From positions 2,046,001 through 2,110,000 of the forward strand of contig JAKSGN010000005.1 in the NCBI GenBank assembly GCA_024180945.1: DNA of 64,000 nucleotides. Direction: 5' to 3'. Positions 32,101 through 43,258 of the stretch are shown here, in pieces. Source of the DNA: Macrophomina tecta (lineage: Eukaryota > Ascomycota > Dothideomycetes > Botryosphaeriales > Botryosphaeriaceae). The notes below the pieces were generated by a model, which did not search any database, was not told the origin of the DNA, and saw nothing but the letters and a program-made list of their open reading frames with translations. A program made the position numbers and the translations under genes. Each line of letters starts with the position of its first letter. The first letter of the stretch is position 1.

Positions 32101-34515
32101 CAGCATGCATCACGCCGCGTCCTGCGATCCCGAGTCCAGGGCGCCAGTCCAGTTTCGCCGGTCCGATGGAACACTACGCCCCCAGCAGCAGCGCAGCGCA
32201 AGACCGCGACATGGATCGCACGACAAGCCCACCAGCGCGCCGCCGTCGCCGCTCCAGCTGCACCCTCTCATCAGGCTAGTGAGCGAGCTTGCTGTGTGCC
32301 CGGCAGCCAGCAGCCAACAACCAGCGGAGTAGCCCCAGCCCGCCAGGCCTGGCCAGGCCAGCATTTCCCCAACAGGCCAGCGAGCAAACAGCCAACAGTC
32401 CGCGACGCCACAGCCCACCCGTCGCCCTCACACAGTCCGTCCGCATGGACCCCGGTCAAGGCTCGCGATCATCCAGCATCGCCGCCCTCTGCTCCTTCGG
32501 CCACTTCTTCTTCTAGCTTCTGCCAGCCCCGCCGCCCGCCGGCTCCTGGACCTTGTCCGCCTGAATCATGTGCGACGCCTCGCTAGCCGCGCCCGACGAG
32601 CCTGCCGGAAGTGCGCTTTTCTGCGCCATCTCTGCTGGCTTACGTCCTGGATGGAGTCACGATCGTCCGCCAGGCCTCGGGGCGCAGCAAATATCTTCAT
32701 CCTCTGTCTCATGCAACAAACTGTCCATGCTCCTCACGGTCCCGGTTGTCGTCATGTCCCTATTATTGGCTCGTCGCAATCCTCGGCTGCTCACATCGCC
32801 CAGCACGGCTCGTAACGCTCACTGTGTCGGTCTGCCGGCATTGGTTCCGGCTCAGTAAACACCACGCCTTGGGTACGTAGGCGCTACTCCGCTATTTTAT
32901 GGGCCGTGGTCATGAGAGGCGCAACCCGCGCGCCAAGGACCCAACTTCTCGTAAAACAGCCCGGCCTGCCTCTTGCGAGGGTCCTGATTCAAATTCAATG
33001 TCCCTTGAGGTAGGAAACTTTCTTATTCGTGTCCAGTACGACCGTTGCATCATGGTCAGCCGTCGCCGAGCGTCAACTGCTTAACTTCCTCGTACAGCTG
33101 GGGTCCCGTTTGACCTTCAACAATATCCCTGGCTGTCTCGTTAATAGACCGCCTCCGCCCACATGTTGAAACAGCAGGTACACAGCTACACGAATGTAGC
33201 TATGAACGGTCGGATCTCACGGATGGGGCTAAATCCGATGGTCTCCCCGAGCCTTGCTTTTTGACCGCTTGCATTGCTTGCCACCATGCCCGCCTCCGGA
33301 TGCAAGACCTCCGGCTCACGGCTGGCTTTTTGTGTTTTGGCCACCACGCCTCCTGCTGCATCAGAGCATAGCTCCCCAACCATGTCCAGACATGACTGGT
33401 CGTTGCTTCCGCAGTCAGGCTGACAAGATGTCCACCCGGCCACCACCATTCACGCCCAAACGACCTCGGCTGTTCATCCCGTGCCTCTCCCGCACAACAC
33501 CTGTCCGCCCACCAGCCCATGCACCTGTTGCAAAACCATGTGCGACCCTTCCGGCCTGGTTGAATTTCTGCATATGGCCCTGCACAGGAATCGATGGGCA
33601 ATTCTCCTTCATTCCCATACTTGCGCACCACCTCAGTCAGCCTCATTCCGTTGCTTGGACACCGTCCGTCAGTACTTGCATCAAATTTCACTGCTCTAGG
33701 TAATGTAGTCATGGATGGACTCAGCGATATTGCTGGGTTTCGCGGATCGCCGTCAGAAAGTTGACAACAGATGAGCCAGCTTGCATCAGCACGCGAGCGG
33801 AATGCAGATTGCTCCAGCGACGGCAAGGTTCCAGGCTGGGCGACCTACGCTGATATGTGTCCGCTCAAATTACGGATTCCAGTGCCCCTCGCTTGAGTCA
33901 TGATTGGCTTGACGCATCGACTGCTGCAGATGCGCTTGTGTTGTACCTTGTACCTGCTTTACTGCTGCAGGAGGCTTTTCCAGAAGCAGTGTTGCCGGCA
34001 GTAGATATTGGGGCGCCGTCGTTTGTGTGCTTTACGCGTTCAGCCTTCTTCATGCTTCAACCCCGTGATCATCTTCATTATCTGTGGATTCAATAGCACC
34101 AAGCACGAAGTGGCCAGCGCGCATCCCTTTGGGGGAAATTTAGCCTCATCGGCCTGCATGCAGGCCAGTAATGGCGTCCATGCACTCGCATCCCATGACG
34201 ACTCGATAGGAGTGCCAATCATCGACGAGGTTCTGGCCGGGCCGTAGATTGGGATTTGCTCGCCAATCAGCGTGGAGCGACGAACAGGCAACAGACCGGC
34301 GGAGGTGTAAAATGAAAAACATATCCAATTGCAACACAACACATGAGCACTGTTACAGAATCTCGGAGGTGCAGCCAAATGCATATCAAAGCCTAGCGGC
34401 AGCATCCTGTTCAATGTAGAATCTTCCTGTTCACACGTGCCAGATTATCAACGCGCTGAAGCCTACCATGCAGCGCTTTAATTGATACATACCATTTCCG
34501 CGACCCTTGTCTTCC
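29175..34515. other. 5.3 kb stretch without a supported gene
   Basis: This is the longest gene-free part of the window, upstream of the cyclin start and downstream of the uL15m stop. From 29.2 to about 32.6 kb it is visibly GC-rich and full of short tandem motifs: GCCTGCG-type units near 30388-30425, CCCTG units near 30940-30960, and a GGAGCT/GGAGCG hexamer run near 31722-31756. A T22 tract lies at 31460-31481. Many open frames of 60-280 codons exist on both strands, with Ala/Arg/Pro/Ser bias and no domain. The best-looking short piece is an ATG at 32166 followed by 37 codons, with a possible GTGAGC donor near 32279, but no matching second exon was found. Confidence 0.5.
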
Positions 34516-35505
34516 TTACCAGATTCGGTTCTCAGCCTTGGACGGCCCCTTGGATTTTGCGGAGCCCTTCTTGAAAACCTTGCTCGATCCTGGTGTCTTG
34601 AAAAATAAACTTGGACCTTCTCCATCGGCAACGAGATGGCTGAGATAACCACGGTGGGCGGGATCCCTGTAGTATTCGATGTCCTTTCTGCTCGTAGCAT
34701 CGGGCAGCCTATATTTGAAGGTGCGCGAGGCGGATGAAAGCTCGAGTGGCATCTGGACCGAGGCAACTGGATCACTAAGTCCGCGCAGGACGTGCTTGAT
34801 GGCGTTGGGCGAGTAATATCTGGTGATGACTGAGCCCCCTGCAGCCTCTACGGCAGCAATGGCGGCAGAAGAAGCGCGAGAGACCACGAGGTTTACGGGT
34901 GTTCGGAGTTGCTCGGAGCCCTGCGGTCACACATCAGCTCGGGGCCAAAGCAGCGAAAAAGTGCAAGTTTGCTTACTCGCGCCAGTAGCTTCACGCCGTC
35001 TTTTACGCCGTGCAAGCACCGTGACTGGTGAAGCTCTTTCATGGTGATGGGCTTGGAGGGATCAATGCGGCCTTGGTCGATCCACTGCTGCAAACGGTCC
35101 AGATTCAGCGGGCTCATCTCCACGGAGAACCTGGCGCAGAATCAATATCAGCGACAGTCGCGCACAGCGCAGATGCGAGACGTACTGGTTAACAAAGCCC
35201 TTCTCCGGATGCGTCACCTCATACGGTGTCTGGCCACCGTTGAAGCCGACGGGCACCTTTCCATGCTGCTTCTGACCTTTGTGACCTCTCCCTGATGTCT
35301 TGCCCTTGCCGGATGCAGGGCCACGGCCTCGTCGTATCCTTTTGTTGTATGCAGCGGGAACGTCCGAAAGGCCAGCGAGGATCGAGGCGGCGCGGACTTG
35401 CGGGGGCAGCTGGTGGCGCGGGGCAAAGAGCGACAGATATCCGGCCGGATTGGACGATAGCGAGCTGAGAGCCCGCAGTGGTCTGGGGAGCATGGTTGGC
35501 GGCAT
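34516..35505 (-). CDS. mrpl10: Mitochondrial large-subunit ribosomal protein uL15m
   Basis: This is a nuclear-encoded protein of the mitochondrial large ribosomal subunit, homologous to bacterial L15. Three exons (35186-35505, 34977-35130, 34516-34920; introns of 55 and 56 nt) join to 292 residues. The N-terminus MPPTMLPRPLRALSS is rich in Arg/Ser/Ala and fits a mitochondrial presequence. The L15 signature follows: KRIRRGRGPASGKGKTSGRG, GHKGQKQHGKVPVGFNGGQTP, then KGFVNQFSVEMSPLNLDRLQ across the first junction. The second junction gives LLAR-GSEQLRTPVNLVVSRAS, reaching the family's internal beta motif (AAIAAVEAAGGSV). The roughly 120-residue C-terminal extension is usual for fungal mitochondrial L15. 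ATGs further upstream exist in the frame but would precede the presequence-like start. Confidence 0.93.
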
Positions 35506-37819
35506 CGTCGTGCTGAATGTCGTGGACGAGTGCTGCGCGGTTGCGAAATCTCGCGTCCACGTGCGCTGCTCTTGGCACTGGCGACGAATGTCCGCCTGGG
35601 CCGGCTGCAGCTGCCATAGCTCCCGCAACGACACTACCCGCCGCTCACCGACACCCGCTGCTTGCAACCGGTCTGCACGATACGTTCAACTCGCCCAGCC
35701 AGCACCAGCTACGTCTCCGAATGGCCTTGGCCGAATGCATCGGCGTATGCAGAGAGCCCACTTGAGACGTCAAAGCTCAGCTTCCAGGTACCCTCGCCGC
35801 CTGTGCTCTGAGGGTGCGGACATTGCCTGCACCTCACTACTCCGCTTGAGCTGACGCGCGGTCGCACGGGGCTTTCGGGGGAATCGGGTTTGCGTTATTC
35901 TGTTTCCTTCTCGAGCAGCGAAGGCGTACTACCTGGCTAGAGACCCGTGCTTTGGTTGAGCAATCTCCTGCTCCTTGCAGCCTGGAGCCGACATTTGCCT
36001 GTATCCATAGATACAGCACAGTGTTTGATCGAGATCCGCCCTCCATCCTCGCGAAGCCCTTCAGCCCGGCCGTGGCTGTGGCAAGGGAAACCACATGTAC
36101 TTACACGGTATGTATTGATTGCTGCTGGATTCCTTTTTCCTTTCTTTTTTTTTTTTTTTTTTTTTTTTGTCGGCAGTCGGGGTACAACAGTACAGCTGTG
36201 CTGTCTCCCTCGAAACCCCTCCAGGACCATCATTGTGCACATTGCCCTTGTGCGTCCTACCACAGCCTGCGCGTGAATCCACCTGGCGGAGGTATGCTTC
36301 GCTTTTCTCTGGACGTATCACACAACCGGTCAACGCCTTGGCTCCCGCAGACCCATCCCCGCCATCTCGTCCCTTTTCCGTCTTGGACTGCCCAGCGCGC
36401 TCAGCGAAGGGCACTTTTTCAGTTCCCTGTTGAACAATGAGATCGGCGCTCTCGATGAGACGGTCTGCTTTATTTTGAACGTTCTACACGCGCACAGCTT
36501 CGTTCCAACAGAAGCTGCAACTACGCATTTTTCTGCTTGACAGGAAACAGTCGCGTCAATCACGTGCTTAAGCGCTCCGTCAATGCCTGTCCTTCTTCTA
36601 CTCCACAAGCTTTAGTACCACTCTTCTGATCCACTGTCGGTGAGACTGAGCCCCTTCGCAGGGAAACATGGGATAGTCCTTTGAAGATGAAAAGGCTATT
36701 ATTGGCACAACTAACATAAACACTCTACCAAGAAGCGAACCGAGACCCCAGGCACCCTCTCCCACAATATTGCATAACCCTCCCCCTTTGTGCCAGTTCG
36801 TTGCGCATCTCGACTTGGATCTTACTCTGCACAAGTCAAGCAGGCCAATATCTCGGTAATGGAGTCTAGGATCTGCCTCTCCTTTCTCTTTCGCTTCAAC
36901 GTCACGTCCTCGACCGTATTCGTTTCAAGCTACCAAAACTCTCGGGGGTATTAACTAGTCACTGCCTCTTTATATGAGCCCCCTTTCGCTAAATATCGAA
37001 GCCCACTTCGGGCTGAGTTTCGGCAATTCCCGATATCGATGACTCGTCCTAGTCAAAGCTTCCATTGCTACGGTTGTTCGACGGACCGAAGCCCCACTAC
37101 AGGGACGCATATTTCGAATGGCTGGATACTCAGAGAGAAAAGCGCTCTGACGTTAATCTGACGGACGTTGCTTTCCATAGCGCAATGGAGTCTACTGAAG
37201 TTTACATGGATTTCGAGAGCTTGTCGCCGTAGACGCCAGGACATTCAAAGACCAGGGATACTCGCGAACAACCCGATGGCATCACGCACTATCAACTGCC
37301 ACATTTATTCCATCAAAAAATCCAAATAGCTTAGTCCTATCGCCTAGGATGCAGTTCTATTTTCCTTTAATGCGCTGGGGCCAACGTCCTTTTCGTTGAT
37401 TCTAATCTACGTCATTAGCTCGCGAAACCGCACTTTAAGCTGACGTGACAACTGCATTAGGGATACCGGTACTTTAGCTGTGGACTTTCTATTGTTCGAA
37501 AATTCCCATACGTGCCTGTAGTGACAGCTCATACCTCGCATTCGACTGTGAAGGTATCGTCCCACTTTCGCGGCCCTGACTTCTACGTTACAACCTTATC
37601 ATCTCATACTCTCGACAGTCACTTGTATTCCCAACAGGATCCTTACGGTCGTGATGGAGGTCAACATCCGTCCAATAATTTCACTTAATCTGAGAAGAGA
37701 ATATAGCAATCTAATATGAAATCATATTCGTGCCTTGCTAGTCTACCGGATTCTAGAGAACAACAGCCGTGCAAAAGGACCTTTTTATCTTCCCGTGTAC
37801 ACACAATCCCCTCTTTTAT
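35506..37819. other. Intergenic region, no supported gene
   Basis: This 2.3 kb stretch lies between the uL15m start and the 3' end of the decarboxylase. A T24 tract sits at 36145-36168. Past about 36.8 kb the sequence becomes poor in open frames and richer in A/T than its surroundings, with no recognisable protein relic or terminal repeats. Nothing else is supported. Confidence 0.5.
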
Positions 37820-39546
37820 TTATGCTGTTCCATTGGCTCCTTCGCCATACTTTTTGTTCAAGACTTCTTCAGTTGTGCTTACCAGAACATCAAACGCCTT
37901 TCTGATATGCTTCTCTTCCACTCTGGGTGTAGCCGCAACCACTCTTATGATATAGACGCCGCCCACGATACCGCTGGTCAAGTAAATTTCACCGCGTTTG
38001 TTGATGGTCTCGTACACCTCCTTGGTGATCTCGTTGGCATCAAGCAGCGCGTGTTTCTCGGCGTCGGACGTGAAGTCGTTCAAGTACGCCTCATGGTTGG
38101 GATCTGGCTGACTGGCGCTGACGCGCCTCTCACGGCCCTTGAGCCACTTGCGCCGCGGCACGATGTTGATGACGTTAAGGGCGAAGTTGGGGCCCGAGAC
38201 CAGCTCAAAGAGGTCAGGCCGCGACTTGATGAGGTCGTTGAACAGCTCGCCATATTTGACGTGCTTGCGGATGTGCGCCTTCAAGCCCTCGGCGCCGTAC
38301 GAGCGCAACACGAACCAGACCTTCAACGAGCGGAAGCGGCGCCCGAGCGGGATCTGCCAGTCACGGTAGTCGGTCACCAGGCCGGAGTCAGAGAAGGAGT
38401 TGCGGAGGTAAGAGGGCGTGATGGATAGTGCAGTGGTAAGGTTGGAACGCTTCTTGACGAAGAGACAGCTTCCAAATGGGTTGGTGGTCAATGGAGTTCT
38501 GTAAGGAGGGCACGGCGATCTCTTACCTCGCGTCAAAGTTGGTCAAGAGCCACTTGTGCATGTTCATGTCGAAGCTGTCGAAATGGGCCAGAGGAGGAGT
38601 TAGATGTTGGTATTCCTCGCACACCAGCGCGGCACCAGCGTAAGCAGCGTCGACGTGCACCCAAATATTAGGGTAGTCCTTCAACACCTCCGCGATCTCG
38701 GCGAATTTGTCGACAGCGCAGGTCGACGTTGAGCCTAGCGTAGCCGTCAAGTAGTACGGGATCAAGCCCTCCTTCTCGCACTCTTCTAGAGCTCGCCTCA
38801 AGCCTTTTCCCGTCATGGCAAAATCGTCTTCCCTACCGGCCGACACCGACCTGTACTTTGTCCCTGCGATAATGGCGCCCTTCTGCGTCGAGCTGTGAGA
38901 ATGTTCACTGCCCAGAGCCACGAGCTTGCCTCTCAGGGAATCAATCTTGTCCTCCCTCTCCTTTCCCTCCAAAGCACTGCTCAACTCTCTCAAAACCCTC
39001 TCCCTCGCCGCCACCATCACGGTGACGATGGCTTCGCTGGCGCTTCCCTGAATCACGCCACCGCCCTCGCCCTTGCTGAGGTAGCACTCGGGCAGCCCGA
39101 GCAACTGCGCCAGCCAGTCTAGCACCACCGTCTCCAGCTCTGTCACGGCGGGCGAGCACAGCCAGTTGAACGCCGGCGCTGTGAAGGCCGCGCTATACAT
39201 TTCGCCCAGCATGCCCGGGTACGTCGAGTGGGCTGGGAAGAATGCCATGAAGTTGGGTGATTGCCAGTGCGTCAGCCCCGGCATGATGACGCGCTCGATG
39301 TCCGGCTGGATGGACGTCCATGGCTCGGGTGTCTGGGGCGCGGAGGACGGGATCAGCTCGCGCAGGTAGCCGGGGGACACGTCAGAGAGGACGCGGCGGG
39401 ATTCGATGTTGTCGTAGTATTGGATGACTGTTTGTGAGACACGTCGGTCAGCGGCGCGGAAGAATGAAGCATGCGGGATCTTTGACGAGTGGCTGACTTT
39501 CTTCAATGGCGGCGTGGGCTGCTTCGCGGAATTGGTTGGAGTCCAT
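37820..39546 (-). CDS. Aromatic-L-amino-acid decarboxylase (group II PLP enzyme)
   Basis: This enzyme decarboxylates an aromatic amino acid (tyrosine, tryptophan or DOPA) to its amine using pyridoxal phosphate. Three exons (39498-39546, 38527-39427, 37820-38468; introns of 70 and 58 nt) give 532 residues. The start at 39546 gives MDSNQFREAAHAAIEE, the classic family N-terminus, spliced to IIQYYDNIESRRVLSDVSPG. Landmarks are HWQSPNFMAFFP, VIQGSASEAI, the HSHSSTQKGA segment with the ring-stacking His, HVDAAYAG, and NMHKWLLTNFD with the PLP-binding Lys308. The mobile loop in exon 3 reads VTDYRDWQIPLG, keeping the Tyr that favours decarboxylation over aldehyde formation. Substrate preference cannot be read. 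No biosynthetic cluster surrounds it. Confidence 0.94.
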
Positions 39547-40579
39547 GGTTGCCGGGTTTGCCTGTGTCTGACCCTGGAGAGAATCGGCCGTTTCCTGGGA
39601 GAGAGAACACGGTATTTGAAGCGGGCCTGTTTGACAAGTTGCGCCCTACAAGAACAGCCAAATCGCGCCGTAAAGCTGACGATTGCGTATTTGGTTGTAG
39701 AGCTCGCCCTCGCCTTCCGCACCACAGCTTGGAGACGCGGAATCGTAGCCGCCTCGCGCATATTTTCCGCCTGGTAGCCTTTTCCCCACAGCAGGCTGCC
39801 CAATGCGACCCAATGAGAAGACAGGACTGACGAGGACGGAATGCTGATAAGGATTACCGCCTATCGGCCATCGATAAGGAACTTGACCCTGCAACTTTCG
39901 CTCGTAAAGAATACAGAGGAATGTGTATTTCGCACTGCGACGCGCAGGGCAATCCCACCGTATACCACCAAAAACGAGAGTCTCGGTCGCTAAGGCGAGA
40001 TCAGTCATAACACGCAGCCGCAACGTATTCTTTGCTGTGTCTTGGAAATGATTTCCCCATATGTGGAGGCCTAACTGACTCTTCATGTATGGCACTCATG
40101 TATCTTTGATGCGAAGGGCCGAATCTAGACGTCCTAAAAGCTTTCCACAACCTTTGGGCGTCTATCAGCCTTCCATCCACGCGGTCTTCCAACCTCCCAG
40201 AGAGGCGGGCTACGTCGGTGATGGGAGACCGGGGAAAAAGAGTAATATCAGGAGCATGGCACCATACTTGAAGTGCAGATCAAAAGAGGGAACAGTTCGA
40301 CATCCTTCACTACAAGTACGCAAGATATTCCCAAAATGCTTAGAGAACCTCGCACTTCGGACATCATGGAACATAGGAACATAGGGGGATGGACTCATAA
40401 TGGCCTTATATTGCGGCACTATCACCCTAGAACCTCCTGATCTACCACTCCGTATCCAACTCCCGCCAGGCACCAGACCAGTGCATCCATTTCAACGCCG
40501 CAACCTCCATGATCCGCAAAGACACTCCGCTCAGATGCTCCATTCATATCATCCGCGAGCTAGGGAACACGTAGTTCGC
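39547..40579. other. Intergenic region, decarboxylase upstream side
   Basis: This holds the decarboxylase promoter and the 3' flank of the zinc-ribbon gene. Open frames of 60-150 codons are present. The one at 39646-40095 and the extension of the decarboxylase frame to 39803 have no family support. Confidence 0.5.
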
Positions 40580-40754
40580 TTAAACGGGGCAAGTCTGTAG
40601 CGTGTAATGGTGAGCCAGTGCTACTGCTCCGAGGGCTCTGTAGTATACATACGCTTCCGCAAGAGCCGCAGGTCTTGCTGCCGTTCTGGATGGCGGCGCC
40701 GCACTTGGGGCAAGCGGACTCGTGGGAGTCGACGGGGGCAGTGGTGGCGTACAT
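40580..40754 (-). CDS. 38-residue zinc-ribbon microprotein
   Basis: Two exons, 40653-40754 (102 nt, donor GTATGT) and 40580-40594 (15 nt), join in phase to 38 residues. The protein begins MYATTAPVDSHESACPKCGA and ends CGSCGSTCPV. Five cysteines (15, 18, 29, 32, 36) form a CPKC...CGSC pair, the arrangement of a zinc ribbon that can bind one metal ion, plus one extra Cys near the end. The 58-nt intron has a normal acceptor (GCTACAG). Without splicing, the frame reads on to 64 residues with a nonsense-like tail, so the spliced form is preferred. Similar tiny CxxC proteins occur in many filamentous fungi, but I know of no assigned function. Metallothionein-like metal binding is an alternative. 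Confidence 0.7.
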
Positions 40755-41107
40755 GGTGGCTGTTATTATTCGAGTCGGGATGTTGACGCTGTGGTTTGCT
40801 TGAGGTGATCGAGCTTGGAGGAATGCAGGTAGTGACAGGGGATGAGAGGTTTCTGATCGCCGGCGAGGAGCTCTTAAAGAGCAGCACGCGCGTGTCAGAG
40901 CACCCGTCAGCTGCCCCGCATTAGCGACCGGACCCCTCTTAAGGGTCCTTGGTCCTCACGCCACCCAATCAGGAAGAAGGCCTATCTAAGCACCAAGGCG
41001 GTGAGAGAAACTCTGTCCAGGTGCTCGGGCATGCAAGAGGCCCGAACTGTCCTCGCATAACGACGGCTTGAAGTTTTGCTGCGGATTTGCCTAGGAACCC
41101 TTCTCTT
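40755..41107. other. Intergenic region
   Basis: This is the upstream region of the zinc-ribbon gene and the 3' flank of the Bre2/Ash2 gene. No gene or clear element was seen. Confidence 0.5.
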
Positions 41108-42829
41108 CTAGAACCCGTCGTCCTCCTTTAGATTCGCTATGCCGCGGGCGGTCGGAGGCGGCTTTATCGCCCCTGTACGACTACTATTCTGGTCGTCACC
41201 GGGGTTAGCCACGTAGAAGCCCACGTCGTCAATGATATCCCACACGATATCCTCCGCAATCTGCTCTTTGTATCGGTCTCCGATTGGGCGCAATTTTCTG
41301 CCCTCTGGCGATACGCCGTCGCTTCCGCCCATGTCGACATCTTCCAGACCAGGCGGCGGGCACCAAAAGTCGGGTCCAAAATTAACTTGTGCTATTCCAC
41401 CGCAGAATGCAGCAACAGCTGGAAAGTATCCAAGCATGCCGTCATCCAGCCCCGCTCTCACCAACGGGTTTGACGAAGGGACTGGGGATGAGGCCGGAGG
41501 TAGGAATGCCATGAGTCCCTCGAAAGCAGTGCCCACGGGCTTACCGTTTCTGTATACTCTGATGGCAGAGTGCGGCAGAGACCGTAAAGGAACCTCGCTG
41601 TGATTGGGGCTCGGAGTCACAGAGTTGAAGGTGCCCCGGTCGGCATAACTCTCCATAGGCTTAGTCGGTTGGTACTCGTTGACCTCGAACCAGTTATTTC
41701 CTTTGAAAGGCACCGCGATGCGATCGCGAATGATGTCGTGGGCTCCTTCCACTGGGTCCTCGAAGCCGTCGCTTATGTCCACAGCAGGATTGTAAATGCC
41801 TTCGACAACTTTGCGATGGAGCGATATCGAGGGCAGAACAATCTCCAAACCAATCACGTCGCCCTCGCGAATATGGTCCTCCTCGATGTACTCAACCTGA
41901 GGCTTACCGGGTGGGGGCTTAGGCTTCTTGGATCCTTTCGTGGCCGGGTTGTACAGCTTCCCCGGACGGGACTTATGCATAGTCTCGAAGCCAATATCTT
42001 TAATGCCATAGCTGTATCCGTCGAAGCCGGTCGGAGCGTCAAGGGGCGCCTCACGGCGTGCCCATCCCATGCGTACATGGGGCTGAGGATTGCCTTCCTG
42101 GCCCCGTGGTACAGGCGGGCCCTGGCTCGGCACGCCGCGAATAATCTTGACCTCATAGTAGTATCGGCCCTCACGAGCGACGACGTTTGCGCGGCTCATG
42201 CGCCAGCCGCGTTCGTTGGTGAATACGGTGGCAGAATCATCGAAATGGATCCACTTGTCGCTATCTTCGAAGCTCAGACGCGGAGCAAAGGGTTTAGAGT
42301 CGGTCTGGCGAAAGTATTGCTTGTGGCGGAACAGAGGGTCGGCAACGCAGGGATAATAACGGAATTGCTTGCGATTCGACGCGCTAGACAACAATCAGCA
42401 GAGGACTTGCAGGATGAAAGGAATGGCATACTTGTCCAACGGTCGCTTGAGCTCTAATTGGCCATCGGGCGTAAATAGCGGCGGTTCGTGGGAGATGAAA
42501 GCGGGTGCCTTGGGAGCATCGAAGTCCTGGGGCTTAAGGTTCTCCGTCTCAACGATGTAGTTGAGCGGAGCGGGGGTCGAGGCCAGCTGGTTTTTGACCT
42601 TGATGTCCGGAGTGGTTCCGCGCGAGCTGGCCTGGGCCTCGCGCTTCTTCAGCGAGTCGCGCTTCTCACGCTGTTCGCGCTGGGGAGCTTTGGCAGGACG
42701 CGGGCGTGCTGCTGGGTCGGGGTTCAGTGGCGAGGGCACGGCGGGCGCATGATCTTCGTCGTGTGGTCGCTTGACTCCAGGCGTCAGGCCGGGCGTGGTG
42801 CCGCGCGACGGCGGCTGAGGATCAGCCAT
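41108..42829 (-). CDS. bre2: COMPASS histone H3K4 methyltransferase subunit Bre2/Ash2 (CclA)
   Basis: This SPRY-domain subunit of the Set1/COMPASS complex is needed for H3K4 di- and trimethylation. The Aspergillus orthologue CclA restrains silent secondary-metabolite clusters. Two exons (42432-42829 and 41108-42383; 48-nt intron) give 557 residues. The N-terminal 100 residues are basic, Pro-rich and disordered. The splice joins LKRPLD-N-ASNRKQFRYYPC. The SPRY fold follows, with KWIHFDDSATVF, GRYYYEVKIIRG, HVRMGWARREAPLDAPTGFD, GYSYGIKDI and EGDVIGLEIVLP. A fungal insertion separates its two halves before SAIRVYRNGKPVGTAFEGL and GGIAQVNFGPDFWCPP. The ATG at 42829 (MADPQPPSRG) fits better than an in-frame ATG 138 nt upstream. 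The gene is divergent from bystin, 429 bp away. Confidence 0.93.
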
Positions 42830-43258
42830 GGTGTGTGGTGAGGAAATTCGGTGACGGAGTGGATGGTGCGGGCTGGAACTTGGACGCGGGACGTGACGCG
42901 GGACGCGTACTAGGAAGCAGTAGGTTGCCAGCAATTCTGCGCCGAAACACACGGCCGGGCCCTTCAAAGCGTCTTACATGCACGTCTTACGGGGTCAAGG
43001 ATGAAAACCGCATGAGCAATGCGAAATCATTCGGCTGCGACTTGACTGCTCAATGCTGGGCAGTGCTATGCGCAGCTTTTCCGCCGGCGTCCCTCCAGAG
43101 TCTGTGCGCCGGGCGGTGAGAGGCGGATTGGCGGGCTTCCCAGGCCCGTCTCGAGAAATTTCAAGCCCACCAGAAAACCCTCCCACACTTGCGCCCCGCC
43201 CGCTCTCGCCCGGATTTCGCCCCGGAATTGCTCAAATCGCCTCTACCAGATCGCGATC
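42830..43258. promoter_or_regulatory. Shared divergent promoter region, bre2 / enp1
   Basis: The 429 bp between two divergent start codons must carry both promoters. No TATA box was recognised on either side, which is usual for housekeeping fungal promoters. Confidence 0.6.

Noticed and set aside
31993..32586. 197-codon plus-strand frame in the gene-free stretch
   Set aside because: Low-complexity Ala/Pro/Ser/Arg product, no domain and no splice partner.
33200..33826. 208-codon minus-strand frame
   Set aside because: No family resemblance; a 149-codon frame overlaps it on the other strand; kept only as a possible unknown.
39547..39803. Upstream extension of the decarboxylase frame to an ATG at 39803
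   Set aside because: The classic family N-terminus (MDSNQFREAAHAAIEE) is found in another frame at 39546 and splices cleanly, so the extension is intron and upstream sequence.
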